DNA of 64,000 bases from Yoonia sp. SS1-5. GTDB taxonomy: Bacteria; Pseudomonadota; Alphaproteobacteria; Rhodobacterales; Rhodobacteraceae. Each line of letters starts with the position of its first letter. Position 1 is the first letter of the stretch. Position numbers and translations under genes: made by a program. This document shows positions 16,444 through 24,532 of this stretch, one piece after another. The notes under the pieces are model-generated. The model was not told the origin of the DNA and made no database searches. It saw nothing but the letters and a program-made list of their open reading frames with translations. The stretch lies in assembly GCF_038443705.2 (NCBI RefSeq), contig NZ_CP151767.2, positions 2,719,501 through 2,783,500 of the forward strand, read 5' to 3'.

Positions 16444-17079
16444 TTATGCCGTGCGTGCGACCATCCGCCCAACAATGATGCGGAACGGGATCAGGGCGAG
16501 CAGCGCGATGGCAACTTTGACACACCAGTCCACGCCTGCTGTACCGACCCAGCGGGTCAGGTCCGCACCAAAGGGGGTCGGCACGACCTCGTTGAAGAAT
16601 TCCGTATTGTGATCAACACCCAAGAGGCCGCCAGCCGCGGCGGAAAACGCGATAAAGAAAAACAGGGCGGTATCCACTGTCGATCCAACCAGCGTCGATG
16701 CCAAGGGGGCCCGCCACCATGATCCGTCACGCAACCGGTCAAAGATGGCAACGTCGATCAGCTGGGCCACGAGGAATGCGGTTGCCGACCCGATGGCGAC
16801 TCGCAGCGTGACCGCCGGTACGACGAAATCGGGGGCCAGTTCGACCATGACCCGGGTGCCGATGAACGAACAGATGATGCCAACGATAAACCCGAAGAAC
16901 ACAACCTTGCGGGCCGCCTCTTTGCCATGCACCCGGTTCATCAGATCGGTCACCAGAAAGGCAAACGGATAGGTGAATGCCCCCCAGGTCAGCCAGTCAC
17001 CGACGAAGAATTGGACAAGAATATTGGACGCCACAACGATGGTGGCCATGGCGATAACGCCGGGAAGGATACGTGTCAT
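16444..17079 (-). CDS. queuosine precursor transporter, VUT/YhhQ family
   Basis: This 211-aa polytopic membrane protein (about six helices) is of the vitamin-uptake-like/YhhQ family, members of which import queuosine precursors. Family features are VASNILVQFFVGDWLTWGAF, a conserved DLMNR-VHGKEAARKVV loop near residue 45, and the DRLRDGSWWRAPLASTLVGS segment near residue 120. The ATG at 17079 (MTRILPGVIAMATIVVASN) is the sensible start. The 25 codons before it are Pro/Arg-rich and not membrane-like. The substrate is inferred from the family, since no queuosine genes are nearby. Confidence 0.85.
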   Translation of the reverse strand: MTRILPGVIAMATIVVASNILVQFFVGDWLTWGAFTYPFAFLVTDLMNRVHGKEAARKVVFFGFIVGIICSFIGTRVMVELAPDFVVPAVTLRVAIGSATAFLVAQLIDVAIFDRLRDGSWWRAPLASTLVGSTVDTALFFFIAFSAAAGGLLGVDHNTEFFNEVVPTPFGADLTRWVGTAGVDWCVKVAIALLALIPFRIIVGRMVARTA

Positions 17080-17166
17080 GTTATTGTTCCGTTTTGGCAA
17101 GGGTGCGGCACTTGGTCCGCCGGTTGGTCCGGGGACGCGCCGCCTTACCGCCACAGACGCGATCCG

Positions 17167-18021
17167 TCAATCGTTGATCCGATATTCCACGATTTCGGTG
17201 CGCTGGAAAAATTTGAAATTGTCATCCGACACCAATGTCATCCGCAAGCCATCCGCATCCTGCCAGACGCTGATACCTTCCAGGTTGTCATGCGTGCCGA
17301 CCCGCGTTTGCAAGACCAGCTCTTCAGTGCCTTCGACAAGGTCAAAGCGGCGCACCCGGCTGCGAAATCCAATCCCCAGAAAATCTCGTTCAAGCACGTA
17401 AAGCAGCCCGTCCGGCCCGAAATCCGCACCCGCCACAAGGAACGCGCCTTGCCGGGATATCTGATACGGGGCGTCCCATTTGCCGTCCTTGAACCGGAAT
17501 ACCGGAAATGGCCGGGTTGCGCGCCCGGATCGTTCCGGCAGGGCATAAAGCGCCCCGTCATCGCCAATCGCCAGCGCCTCGAGCGACGAATTCGCCTGCA
17601 GTACAAGAAACCGCTCGCTCGTATTCAGGGGTGATCCGATTTCGCCGACATCCGGAAACGACCGGACCCCGTCAAAGCGGCCTTCGAAGGACACATGGAT
17701 CGTCCCGTCCTGCCCGATGGCCACGCCTTCGCTGTCGGTCTTTTCATCGCCCAGTGGGGTGCCATCGCTATCAAGCAGCAATTCAATCGGCCCCAGCGCG
17801 ATACCGGTTATTTCGCCGTCTTCCCGCGCAAAGCTGCCCTTGGCCATCGCCCCCCGGTCACTGACGGTGACAAAGCTGAGCCCATCTGCGCCCACTTCGA
17901 TCGCGGACAAGCCGCCGAAAAGCGGATCGTCCCGCTCCCACAGATAGGCGCCGATCAGGCTTGCATCCGCAAGGGCGGGTGCCGCTTTCAACATGACAAG
18001 CAAACAAAGGGAACGAAACAT
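17167..18021 (-). CDS. esterase-like activity of phytase family protein, secreted
   Basis: This 284-aa protein has a signal peptide, [18 protein letters not shown], with a likely cut after ALA. It contains a beta-propeller-like repeat region with [19 protein letters not shown] and [10 protein letters not shown], characteristic of the phytase-like esterase family (PF13449). The ATG at 18021 places the signal peptide at the N-terminus. In-frame sequence upstream is not conserved-looking. It probably acts in the periplasm on an unknown phosphoester or ester. It is followed downstream by the transporter gene in the same direction, about 90 nt away. Confidence 0.82.
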   Translation of the reverse strand: MFRSLCLLVMLKAAPALADASLIGAYLWERDDPLFGGLSAIEVGADGLSFVTVSDRGAMAKGSFAREDGEITGIALGPIELLLDSDGTPLGDEKTDSEGVAIGQDGTIHVSFEGRFDGVRSFPDVGEIGSPLNTSERFLVLQANSSLEALAIGDDGALYALPERSGRATRPFPVFRFKDGKWDAPYQISRQGAFLVAGADFGPDGLLYVLERDFLGIGFRSRVRRFDLVEGTEELVLQTRVGTHDNLEGISVWQDADGLRMTLVSDDNFKFFQRTEIVEYRIND

Positions 18022-18150
18022 GGCAGGATTTTCTATATGCGTGTTGGACTGTGCCGCCGGGTTTAGCGGCACAGCTGTGCAGTTTCTTACGAGAAGATGT
18101 TCAGAGCATTACGAGAATACCAACAGACGCCAGATTTCCCATCAAACGCG

Positions 18151-19053
18151 CTAGTTTGCGTTCAGCACACCCAGACATTGCCCCGGAAGATTTGCCATGG
18201 TCAGTTCGGCCCGTGGCCGGGCAGGTGCTGCATTCGGGTCAGGCGGGGGCGGATTGAGGATACGATCAACCCAGCCTTGAGCCTCTGAGCAGCCATCGCC
18301 GGGTGGTGGCGGTGCCTGATTGGTACACCCTGCTGCACCTGCGGGGCAATTCAACCGCACATGGAAATGATAGTGGTGGCCCCACCATGGTCTGATCTTG
18401 CTGAGCCACGCCCGGTCGCCCGTTGCGCTGTTGCACATCGCAACCTTTGCACCGGGAAACACAAAGATGCGGGCAACACGCGGGTCAGAGGCTGCTGCCT
18501 TCAGCACCGCCTCGTGCTGCGGTGACCAACTACTGTTGGTAAACGCCCCGGCGCTGCGCCGCATCGAGATCGACGAGATATTCTCGCGCTCGGCAACGCT
18601 CAGGTTCAGGCGTTGTGGCGGCAGCATCCATATGTCGACATCAAGCCCGGTCTGGTGGCTGCGATGCCCGGTCAACATCGGCCCGCCACGCGGCTGGCTC
18701 ATATCGCCGACATATAGCCCGGCCCATCCGGGCTGAGTGGCCGCAAAGCGGCTGAGGTCCTGCACAAAGTCGACAGTCTCCGGCTGCGCCCAGTTGCGGT
18801 TGCGCGACAGGCGCATGGCCTGCCATGTCGGGCCGGTTTCGGGCAGTTGCACTGCCCCCGCCTGACATCCGCGCGCATATCCGCCGACGGGCTGTGATCG
18901 CTGGGCGGACCCACGCGGCGCGGCGCCAAACAGGTTCTTGGCCACGCGCGTGTCATTCGCGTTTTGGGATACGGTTTCAACCGATGGTGGCGCGTCGGGC
19001 TGACATGCGGCCAACCCAAGTGCCATGATAACTGCTGCTAGATGTCGGACCAT
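18151..19053 (-). CDS. mepA: penicillin-insensitive murein endopeptidase MepA (lipoprotein)
   Basis: This is a 300-aa LAS-family zinc peptidase that cuts D-Ala-meso-DAP cross-links in peptidoglycan. The lipobox LAAC puts the lipidated Cys at residue 17. Active-site ligands are visible as GHRSHQTGLDVDIWM (from residue 129: His130, Asp138) and WWGHHYHFHVRL (about 225-236). The C-terminus is a Pro-rich extension with PPPPGDGC and NPPPPDPNAAPARPR. ATG 19053 overlaps the upstream MFS stop by 16 nt. The same frame is open far upstream, but that part is the shadow of the MFS gene. Confidence 0.93.
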   Translation of the reverse strand: MVRHLAAVIMALGLAACQPDAPPSVETVSQNANDTRVAKNLFGAAPRGSAQRSQPVGGYARGCQAGAVQLPETGPTWQAMRLSRNRNWAQPETVDFVQDLSRFAATQPGWAGLYVGDMSQPRGGPMLTGHRSHQTGLDVDIWMLPPQRLNLSVAERENISSISMRRSAGAFTNSSWSPQHEAVLKAAASDPRVARIFVFPGAKVAMCNSATGDRAWLSKIRPWWGHHYHFHVRLNCPAGAAGCTNQAPPPPGDGCSEAQGWVDRILNPPPPDPNAAPARPRAELTMANLPGQCLGVLNAN

Positions 19054-20417
19054 TCTGCGCGATCTCCATTCTTGTTGACCCATCGTAACAAGAAAAGGCC
19101 CGCCAGGAAAAGGAAGATCACAGGCAGAAACCCTAACTGCGTATTTCCGGTCAAAACAGTAAACAAAGTGATAAAGGCTGGCGCCAAAAATGCGGTTGCC
19201 TTGCCGGAAAGCGCGAACAGGCCAAAAGCCTCGGCAGGGCGTTCGGGGTGGGTATGCCGCACCATCATGGATCGGCTTGCCGTATAGACAGCACCGCCCG
19301 CACCACCGATGCAGACCCCGCAGACATAAAAGATGATGTCCGGCAGCGATGACCCTTCGGCCAACGGGATCCCAAAGAGCTGTTCGCGCGACATGCCCAC
19401 GATGGTCGCGGAGACCGCAATCAGCACCCAGACCATCACGATGATCACCGGTTTTGGCCCATAGCGCTGATCGGCAAGCCCGGACGCCCAGGTGGTCACC
19501 GCGGCCGCAATCGCGGCAACAATTCCGAAAACGCCGATCTGGATCGTGCTCCAATCAAGCACCAGGCGCGCGTAAATCCCGCCAAATGCATAAAGCGCAT
19601 TCAGCGCGTCGCGGTAAAACATCGACCCCACGAGGAAGTTCAGCAGGCTCTTGCGGATGTAGACGCCTTTCAGCGTGGCCCAAAGATCACCTGCGACCGC
19701 GCTTATTTTTGTCGATTTCCCCTGAACTTTCGGATCATCGCGGACCCATAGAAAGAACGGGATGATAAAGATCGCGTACCAGATCCCGATGAATGGCCCG
19801 ACAGATCGGGTGCCCTCGCGCATTTCTGGATCCAGCCCGAAAAGCGGCGGATTGCCCAGCAAAGTCACGCCTTGATCGTTTTCCGCCATCAGGAGCAGCA
19901 TAAAGAACAGGGCCGTCACCCCGCCCCAATATCCAAATGCAGCCCCTGATCCGGAAATGCGGCCCACGTCATCATCATCGCCCAGTGATGGCAGGATCGC
20001 ATTGACGAAGTTCAATGCGCTCTCTGCGGCAAAGAAACCAACATAGAAGATGATCAGCATCAGCAGGATCCGGCTGCCGTCAGGGGTGAGGCCCCATAGC
20101 AGACATGCGGCAATCACATAGATGATCGAGAAGAACGCGATCCATGGGATCTTGCGCCCGGAATTGTCCGCAAAAGCGCCCAGAAATGGCGCGGTGAATG
20201 CGATGAACAGCCCGGCCACCGTTTGGCCCGCCGTCCAGATGGATTGGGCCTGCGCCTTGGCGGCGCCGCTATCCATGCCTGTGCTCAGATAATGTTCGGC
20301 CGCGACGGCCGCAAAGTAGGGCCCGAAGATGAATGTCAGCCCAAGTGTATAGAAAGGCTGCGACGCCCAATCAAAGGACATCCATCCCCAGATGCGTTTC
20401 TTGCTGACCGCCATCAT
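19038..20417 (-). CDS. MFS transporter, UMF1/Atg22-like family
   Basis: This 459-aa protein with about 12 membrane segments is of the UMF1 (vacuole effluxer Atg22-like) branch of the major facilitator superfamily. It opens with KRIWGWMSFDWASQPFYTLGLTFIFGPYF, the diagnostic DWAxQPF block. GAFADNSGRKIPWI is the MFS loop 2-3 motif, and NAILPSLGDDDDVGRISGSG is a further family block. Two adjacent ATGs (20417 and 20414) follow an AGGGGC site. Substrate unknown. Its 3' end overlaps mepA, suggesting one transcript, possibly for recycling cell-wall products, which is inference only. Confidence 0.85.
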   Translation of the reverse strand: MMAVSKKRIWGWMSFDWASQPFYTLGLTFIFGPYFAAVAAEHYLSTGMDSGAAKAQAQSIWTAGQTVAGLFIAFTAPFLGAFADNSGRKIPWIAFFSIIYVIAACLLWGLTPDGSRILLMLIIFYVGFFAAESALNFVNAILPSLGDDDDVGRISGSGAAFGYWGGVTALFFMLLLMAENDQGVTLLGNPPLFGLDPEMREGTRSVGPFIGIWYAIFIIPFFLWVRDDPKVQGKSTKISAVAGDLWATLKGVYIRKSLLNFLVGSMFYRDALNALYAFGGIYARLVLDWSTIQIGVFGIVAAIAAAVTTWASGLADQRYGPKPVIIVMVWVLIAVSATIVGMSREQLFGIPLAEGSSLPDIIFYVCGVCIGGAGGAVYTASRSMMVRHTHPERPAEAFGLFALSGKATAFLAPAFITLFTVLTGNTQLGFLPVIFLFLAGLFLLRWVNKNGDRAEWSDI

Positions 20418-20480
20418 TCTGCCCCTGTTTTTCTTTGCGCTGATAAGACACCGCAAAATGGTGCAGAGGCAAGCAAAGGT

Positions 20481-21023
20481 TTACGACAACCCGTTATCGG
20501 TGGGTGGCCATGGCCGTGTCGCATCAGCATCAATCCAGGCCTTTACCCAATCTGGCAGTGCAGGTTGCGTTTCTGTAAACCCCATCGCGGCAAACAACCT
20601 GTCGGGCGCGACAATCCCGTTCTTGTCCGTCGCCGCCGACCGGTAGAGGGCCTGGACCGCACATTCGTCGCCGATCCAGATCGACTGATCGAGATACATG
20701 AACCGGTGGTCCCAGCCCACCGGCTTGCTGACGACCCGGAATTTGACGAATGGCCGGATCCGCTTGCGATAGCGCACCGACACCCCGGCCATCGTCAGGC
20801 CCCACTTGTTGCGCTGCAACGCGCGCAACAGACCAACGCGATGCGCCAGTGTCGTGCGCCCCAGATCAAGAATGGTTAAAATCCGCCCGTTATTCATTTC
20901 CATGAACAGATCAATGTCCTGCGGCCAGCAGCGATGATGCGATACATGGGTTCCCAGCGGGGGCAGCGGCCCTTTCTGACGTGCCAGAATATATTCTTTT
21001 GCAAGACGGACGAGCGGATACAT
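20481..21023 (-). CDS. acyl-CoA thioesterase-like protein (hotdog fold, THEM6-like)
   Basis: This 180-aa protein is of the 4HBT-like hotdog superfamily close to THEM6/YbgC-type thioesterases. HHRCWPQDIDLFMEMNNGRI has the D...N/E..N active-site-like block near residues 32-50, followed by the long hotdog helix (DLGRTTLAHRVGLL). The ATG at 21023 has GGGAA about 7 nt upstream. A TTG two codons earlier is an alternative. The perfect inverted repeat TTGACGT-AA-ACGTCAA lies 40 nt upstream. The exact substrate is unknown. Confidence 0.82.
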   Translation of the reverse strand: MYPLVRLAKEYILARQKGPLPPLGTHVSHHRCWPQDIDLFMEMNNGRILTILDLGRTTLAHRVGLLRALQRNKWGLTMAGVSVRYRKRIRPFVKFRVVSKPVGWDHRFMYLDQSIWIGDECAVQALYRSAATDKNGIVAPDRLFAAMGFTETQPALPDWVKAWIDADATRPWPPTDNGLS

Positions 21024-21062
21024 TGGCAATTCCCAAGCTGATCAACCAAGGGATGTTGTAGC

Positions 21063-21078
21063 TTGACGTAAACGTCAA
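21063..21078. promoter_or_regulatory. TTGACGT-N2-ACGTCAA palindrome (LiuR/MerR-type operator candidate)
   Basis: TTGACGTAAACGTCAA has perfect 7-nt arms around AA. It sits in the divergent gap between the thioesterase gene (start 40 nt to the left) and yggT. Such ACGT palindromes are typical of MerR-family regulators of acyl-CoA and branched-chain amino acid catabolism (LiuR). The regulator itself is not in the window. Confidence 0.5.
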
Positions 21079-21162
21079 TCTTGACCTTGGGTCATGTCGG
21101 GGGCTTGCTTGCGGGGACGCAAATGCCTAGGTCAGGAAAAACCGCATAAGGGCTTTCATATT

Positions 21163-21429
21163 ATGGCATCCATCATCCAAATTCTGCTGCTGCTGATCGG
21201 CGTGGTCAGGTTTTTCGTGATCGCACATTTCATCATGAGCTGGTTGATCCGGTTTGAGGTTCTCAACGTCCGGCAGGAATTTGTGGGCCAGGTCTGGTAC
21301 ACGCTCGAGCGTCTTCTGGACCCGCTTTATAGCCGTGTGCGCCGTTTCATGCCTGATCTGGGTGGGATTGACCTATCGCCGATTGTGGTTCTGGTGGGCT
21401 TGGAAATCCTGCGCATCCTGTTGCTGTAA
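21163..21429 (+). CDS. YggT family membrane protein
   Basis: This 88-aa protein has two hydrophobic helices (IIQILLLLIGVVRFFVIAHFI and LSPIVVLVGLEILRILLL) flanking a loop with the YggT signature LDPLYSRVRRFMPDLGGIDLSP. YggT proteins occur in most bacteria and are loosely tied to cell division, cell-wall or osmotic functions. The biochemical role is not known. The ATG at 21163 gives the typical family length; the frame is open upstream but without conserved residues. Confidence 0.9.
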   Translation: MASIIQILLLLIGVVRFFVIAHFIMSWLIRFEVLNVRQEFVGQVWYTLERLLDPLYSRVRRFMPDLGGIDLSPIVVLVGLEILRILLL

Positions 21430-21567
21430 AACGCCATGGCTTTCACCTAGGCTGTTCTTGCCGATCTGCGGCAGCTGTCCTTGCGTAAGTCGCCAAATTC
21501 CCCGAAACTACGGGAAGGCAAGACAATTGGTGGGGCAATCCCCTGCCGCTGAGAGGGGCATAGACGA

Positions 21568-21969
21568 ATGGCAATCGCAAACTTCATGAAAAGCGGGATC
21601 GCGCTGGGTCTTTGTGCGCAGCTCTTGATCGCCACAACAACAGCCAGCGTGGCGCAGGCGCAGATGCTTGGCACTGATGCGATGATCTCGAAATATGCGC
21701 AGCACAGTGATCGCGCCTTCCTGATGGACGAGCTGCAACGGGCCGAGGTGCAGTCGGAATTGATCGGGCTTGGCGTCGACCCGACAGAGGCCGAGGCCCG
21801 CCTTGCCGCCTTGTCGGATGCAGAAGTGGCATCAATCATGGTGCAAATGGAAAATGACAGTGCTGGCGGTGATATTGTCGGGACATTGTTCACCGTATTT
21901 GTGATCCTGCTGGTGACCGACATCCTTTGCCTGACCCGGATCTTCAGCTTTACCCGGTGCGCCCGCTGA
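21568..21969 (+). CDS. PA2779 family membrane protein
   Basis: This 133-aa protein has a signal/anchor segment (ALGLCAQLLIATTTASVAQA) and a central helical region with the family block ELIGLGVDPTEAEARLAALSDAEV. A C-terminal membrane helix (IVGTLFTVFVILLVTDIL) ends at a short basic tail. It matches the PA2779-type family, which is almost always followed by a PA2778-type C39-like peptidase, as here. GAGAGGGG lies upstream of the ATG. Function unknown. It presumably partners the next gene, whose start lies inside its last codons. Confidence 0.82.
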   Translation: MAIANFMKSGIALGLCAQLLIATTTASVAQAQMLGTDAMISKYAQHSDRAFLMDELQRAEVQSELIGLGVDPTEAEARLAALSDAEVASIMVQMENDSAGGDIVGTLFTVFVILLVTDILCLTRIFSFTRCAR

Positions 21970-22796
21970 TCAGACGGTTTTGCGCGGTCCTGACACTGTG
22001 CTGGCTGGCGGCCTGTGCCGCCCCGTTTGACCCAGCCGAGGAACTCACGGCGGATATCCCGACCCGGGCCGTGGTCGCCGGGGTTCCACTGATCCAGCAG
22101 GCTGATTTCTATTGCGGCCCTGCCTCTATCGCGATGGTGATGCAATGGGCAGGCGCGGATGTCACACAGGCGGACATCGCGGCCCTGTCGTTCAGCCCCG
22201 GGGCGCGGGGGACTTATCTGGCCGACATGATCGGCGCCGCCCGCAGGCAGGGACAATTTGCCGTCGAACTATCGACGTTTGATGCGTTGCTGGCAGAGGT
22301 GTCGGCAGGACACCCCGTCATCGTGTTCCAGAACCTCGGGCTGGGGGTTGCACCGGTGTGGCATTACGGCGTGGTGACAGGCTACGACCTGCAAAGCGAT
22401 CAGATCTTCCTCAATTCCGGCGAGCGGGATCAGATGGTGATGCCATTTGATCTGTTTGCGCGCACCTGGCGGCGTGGCAATCAATGGGGCTTGGTCATCC
22501 TGCCACCCGATCAACTGCCGGCGACGGCAACCGAGGCGGCGGCCCTTTCAGCGGCTGCGGCGCTAGAGCGGGTCAAGGTCTATGATGCTGCCGAAACAGC
22601 CTATCAGACCGGCGCAGGTAGATGGCCGGAAAGTTGGCTTTGGCAGTTTGGGTTGGGCAATGTGCGCTATGCAATGGGTGATATGCGCGGCGCAGAGCGT
22701 GCCTTGCTGGCGGCAGGCAGATTGGCGCCGGATATCCCGGAAATCGGGGCCAATCTCGCAACGGTTCGGGCCGCATTGGCTGGCAAAGGCAGCTGA
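21957..22796 (+). CDS. PA2778 family C39-like cysteine peptidase, lipoprotein with TPR-like tail
   Basis: This is a 279-aa protein. A lipoprotein signal ends at WLAAC (Cys20). The papain-like C39 fold follows, with Cys53 in FYCGPASIAM, His136 in VWHYGVVTGYD, and an Asn/Asp candidate in the QIFLNSG segment. The last about 80 residues (YDAAETAYQTGAGRWPES to the end) look like a tetratricopeptide pair. I pick GTG 21957, overlapping the PA2779 stop, because it gives a short signal peptide. An in-frame TTG at 21927 is the alternative. Unlike bacteriocin-processing C39 domains there is no ABC transporter, so the substrate is unknown. Confidence 0.82.
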   Translation: MRPLIRRFCAVLTLCWLAACAAPFDPAEELTADIPTRAVVAGVPLIQQADFYCGPASIAMVMQWAGADVTQADIAALSFSPGARGTYLADMIGAARRQGQFAVELSTFDALLAEVSAGHPVIVFQNLGLGVAPVWHYGVVTGYDLQSDQIFLNSGERDQMVMPFDLFARTWRRGNQWGLVILPPDQLPATATEAAALSAAAALERVKVYDAAETAYQTGAGRWPESWLWQFGLGNVRYAMGDMRGAERALLAAGRLAPDIPEIGANLATVRAALAGKGS

Positions 22797-22810
22797 CGTC
22801 ACCACCACGA

Positions 22811-24529
22811 TCAGCGTTCGGTCAGCTTTAGCTCGATCCGGCGGTTTTGTGCGCGCGCCTCAGCTGTATCCGCCGGGTCCAGCGGCTGGAACTCGCCAAA
22901 TCCATTCGCGGCAAGCCTGCGGGGCGGGATGCCCAGATCACCTGACATGAAGCGGACGACAGATAGGGCGCGGGCCTGGCTCAGTTCCCAATTGTCCTGA
23001 TACCGGCTGCCGCGGCTGACCGGAATGTTATCAGTATGCCCGTCAACCCGGATCACCCAATCAATGCCTTCCGGGATCTCACTTGCGATATTGCGCAGAA
23101 TACCGGCGATATTGGCAATTTCGGCCTGCCCTTCGGCGGACAGCTCGGCACGGCCGGGCTGGAACAGCACCTCGGAAGAAAAGACAAAGCGATCCCCTTC
23201 GACGCGGACCCGGTCCTGCCCTTCAAGCACTTCGCGAAGTTGCCCGAAAAAGTCCGACTTGAAACGGGCAAGATCCTGTGCCTCTGCGGCGAGACGTTCG
23301 GCCTCTTCCGCCAGCCGCGCGGTTTCTTCTTCCAGACGTTGCCTTTCGGCCTCTTCCAATGCGCGGCGCTGCCGTTCTTCCGACGCAACCCGTGCCAGCG
23401 CCGTATTCAGTTGCGCGCCCAGCGTTTCGATCTGGACCTGCGCCTGACGGTCATCCTGTTCAGCCAAATTCAGCAAGGACTGAAGATTGCCGACCTGGGC
23501 ACGCAGCTCGCCCACCTGTTCGTTCAAAAGCGCAACCTGACGCTGGCTCTCTGCTGACAACGCCTCTTCCTGGGCCAAGGCATCATTGGCCTGCGCAAGC
23601 AAGGCCGCCTGCCGTTCCGCATCGGTCAGCTGGCTGTCCTGCGCATTTTGCATCTGCGCAAGGGCGTCGAGCGCATTGGCAAGCTGGTCGTTCAGATCGG
23701 CGGTCTGGGTCATGCTTTCAGAAAGTAATGCGGCAAATTCGTCTTCCAATGCCGCCTGCGCGGCGCGGGCGGCGGCCAGCAAGGTCAACGTATCCTCGGC
23801 CTCGCGGCGCTGGGCCTCGAGGTTCAGGGTCATCGCGGTCAGTTCGGTATCCGCATTCTCGAGCCGGTCGCGGAGCGCTTGGGCCGCGGCGGCATCAGCA
23901 AGCCGGGCGGCTTCCAGTTCGTCGATTTCGGCAGCACTATCGGCGTTTTGGGCCTCAAGATCGGCGAGCATACCTTCCAGTGCTTCGCGGCGGGCAGCGG
24001 CAAGACGGGCAGCTTCGACGCCTGCGTCGATCTCATCACGGGCCTGCGCCAGCGCGAGGTTCAGCGCCTCCTGCTCGGACAACAGATCCTGCCGGTTCGT
24101 TTCAAGATCGGCAATCGTTGCCCGGTCCGCCTGCTGATCTGCCAGCAGTCCGGCAACCTGTGCCTCAAACGCAGTGATCTGTTCCCGCGCATCCCCCAGC
24201 AGCCTTTCCTGCTGTGCCCGCTCGGCGGTCAGCGTTGCAATCCGGCCAGCCTGCGACTGGGCCTGCGCGGTGAGCAGATCAAGATCGGCATTCAGGCTGG
24301 CGCTGCGATTGCGTTCGATACCCAGCGTGTCCGTCAACGCAGCCACTTGCCCCTTGAGCGCATCAAGCTCGGTTTCCTGACCGGTGATCTGCTCGCGCAG
24401 AACGAACTGAACCACCATGAAGATGGTCAGCACAAACATCAGCACCAGAAGAAGCCCGGTCATGGCATCCACAAAGCCGGGCCAGATGGCGTTCTGGAAA
24501 CGGTTTGATGATCTGCGGCTTAGCGCCAT
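22811..24529 (-). CDS. OmpA/MotB-domain protein with long coiled coil (ExbB partner)
   Basis: This 572-aa protein has one N-terminal membrane helix holding a membrane-embedded Asp context (GFVDAMTGLLLVLMFVLT, about 18-35). About 370 residues of Ala/Glu/Gln-rich coiled coil follow. The C-terminal OmpA peptidoglycan-binding domain has VDGHTDNIPVSRGSRYQDNW and the final NRRIELKLTER. The layout matches a MotB-like stator or ZorB-like subunit. It starts 3 nt after the stop of the ExbB/MotA-like gene. The pair probably forms a proton-driven, wall-anchored complex; its task is unknown. The two genes lie outside the flagellar locus. Confidence 0.85.
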   Translation of the reverse strand: MALSRRSSNRFQNAIWPGFVDAMTGLLLVLMFVLTIFMVVQFVLREQITGQETELDALKGQVAALTDTLGIERNRSASLNADLDLLTAQAQSQAGRIATLTAERAQQERLLGDAREQITAFEAQVAGLLADQQADRATIADLETNRQDLLSEQEALNLALAQARDEIDAGVEAARLAAARREALEGMLADLEAQNADSAAEIDELEAARLADAAAAQALRDRLENADTELTAMTLNLEAQRREAEDTLTLLAAARAAQAALEDEFAALLSESMTQTADLNDQLANALDALAQMQNAQDSQLTDAERQAALLAQANDALAQEEALSAESQRQVALLNEQVGELRAQVGNLQSLLNLAEQDDRQAQVQIETLGAQLNTALARVASEERQRRALEEAERQRLEEETARLAEEAERLAAEAQDLARFKSDFFGQLREVLEGQDRVRVEGDRFVFSSEVLFQPGRAELSAEGQAEIANIAGILRNIASEIPEGIDWVIRVDGHTDNIPVSRGSRYQDNWELSQARALSVVRFMSGDLGIPPRRLAANGFGEFQPLDPADTAEARAQNRRIELKLTER

Positions 24530-24532
24530 GGA

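Noticed and set aside
16927..17634. Plus-strand 235-codon frame opposite the transporter and phytase-like genes
   Set aside because: It spans two well-supported minus-strand genes and encodes a His/Arg/Pro-rich sequence typical of antisense GC-rich frames.
18049..18074. CTGTGCCGC/GCGGCACAG hairpin between mepA and the phytase-like gene as a terminator
   Set aside because: The 9-bp stem is real, but there is no T-run on the minus strand after it, and the position just before the next start could equally be a leader structure.
23278..24177. Plus-strand 299-codon frame opposite the OmpA-domain gene
   Set aside because: Arg/Pro/Ala-rich composition and full overlap with a clear coiled-coil/OmpA gene mark it as a shadow.
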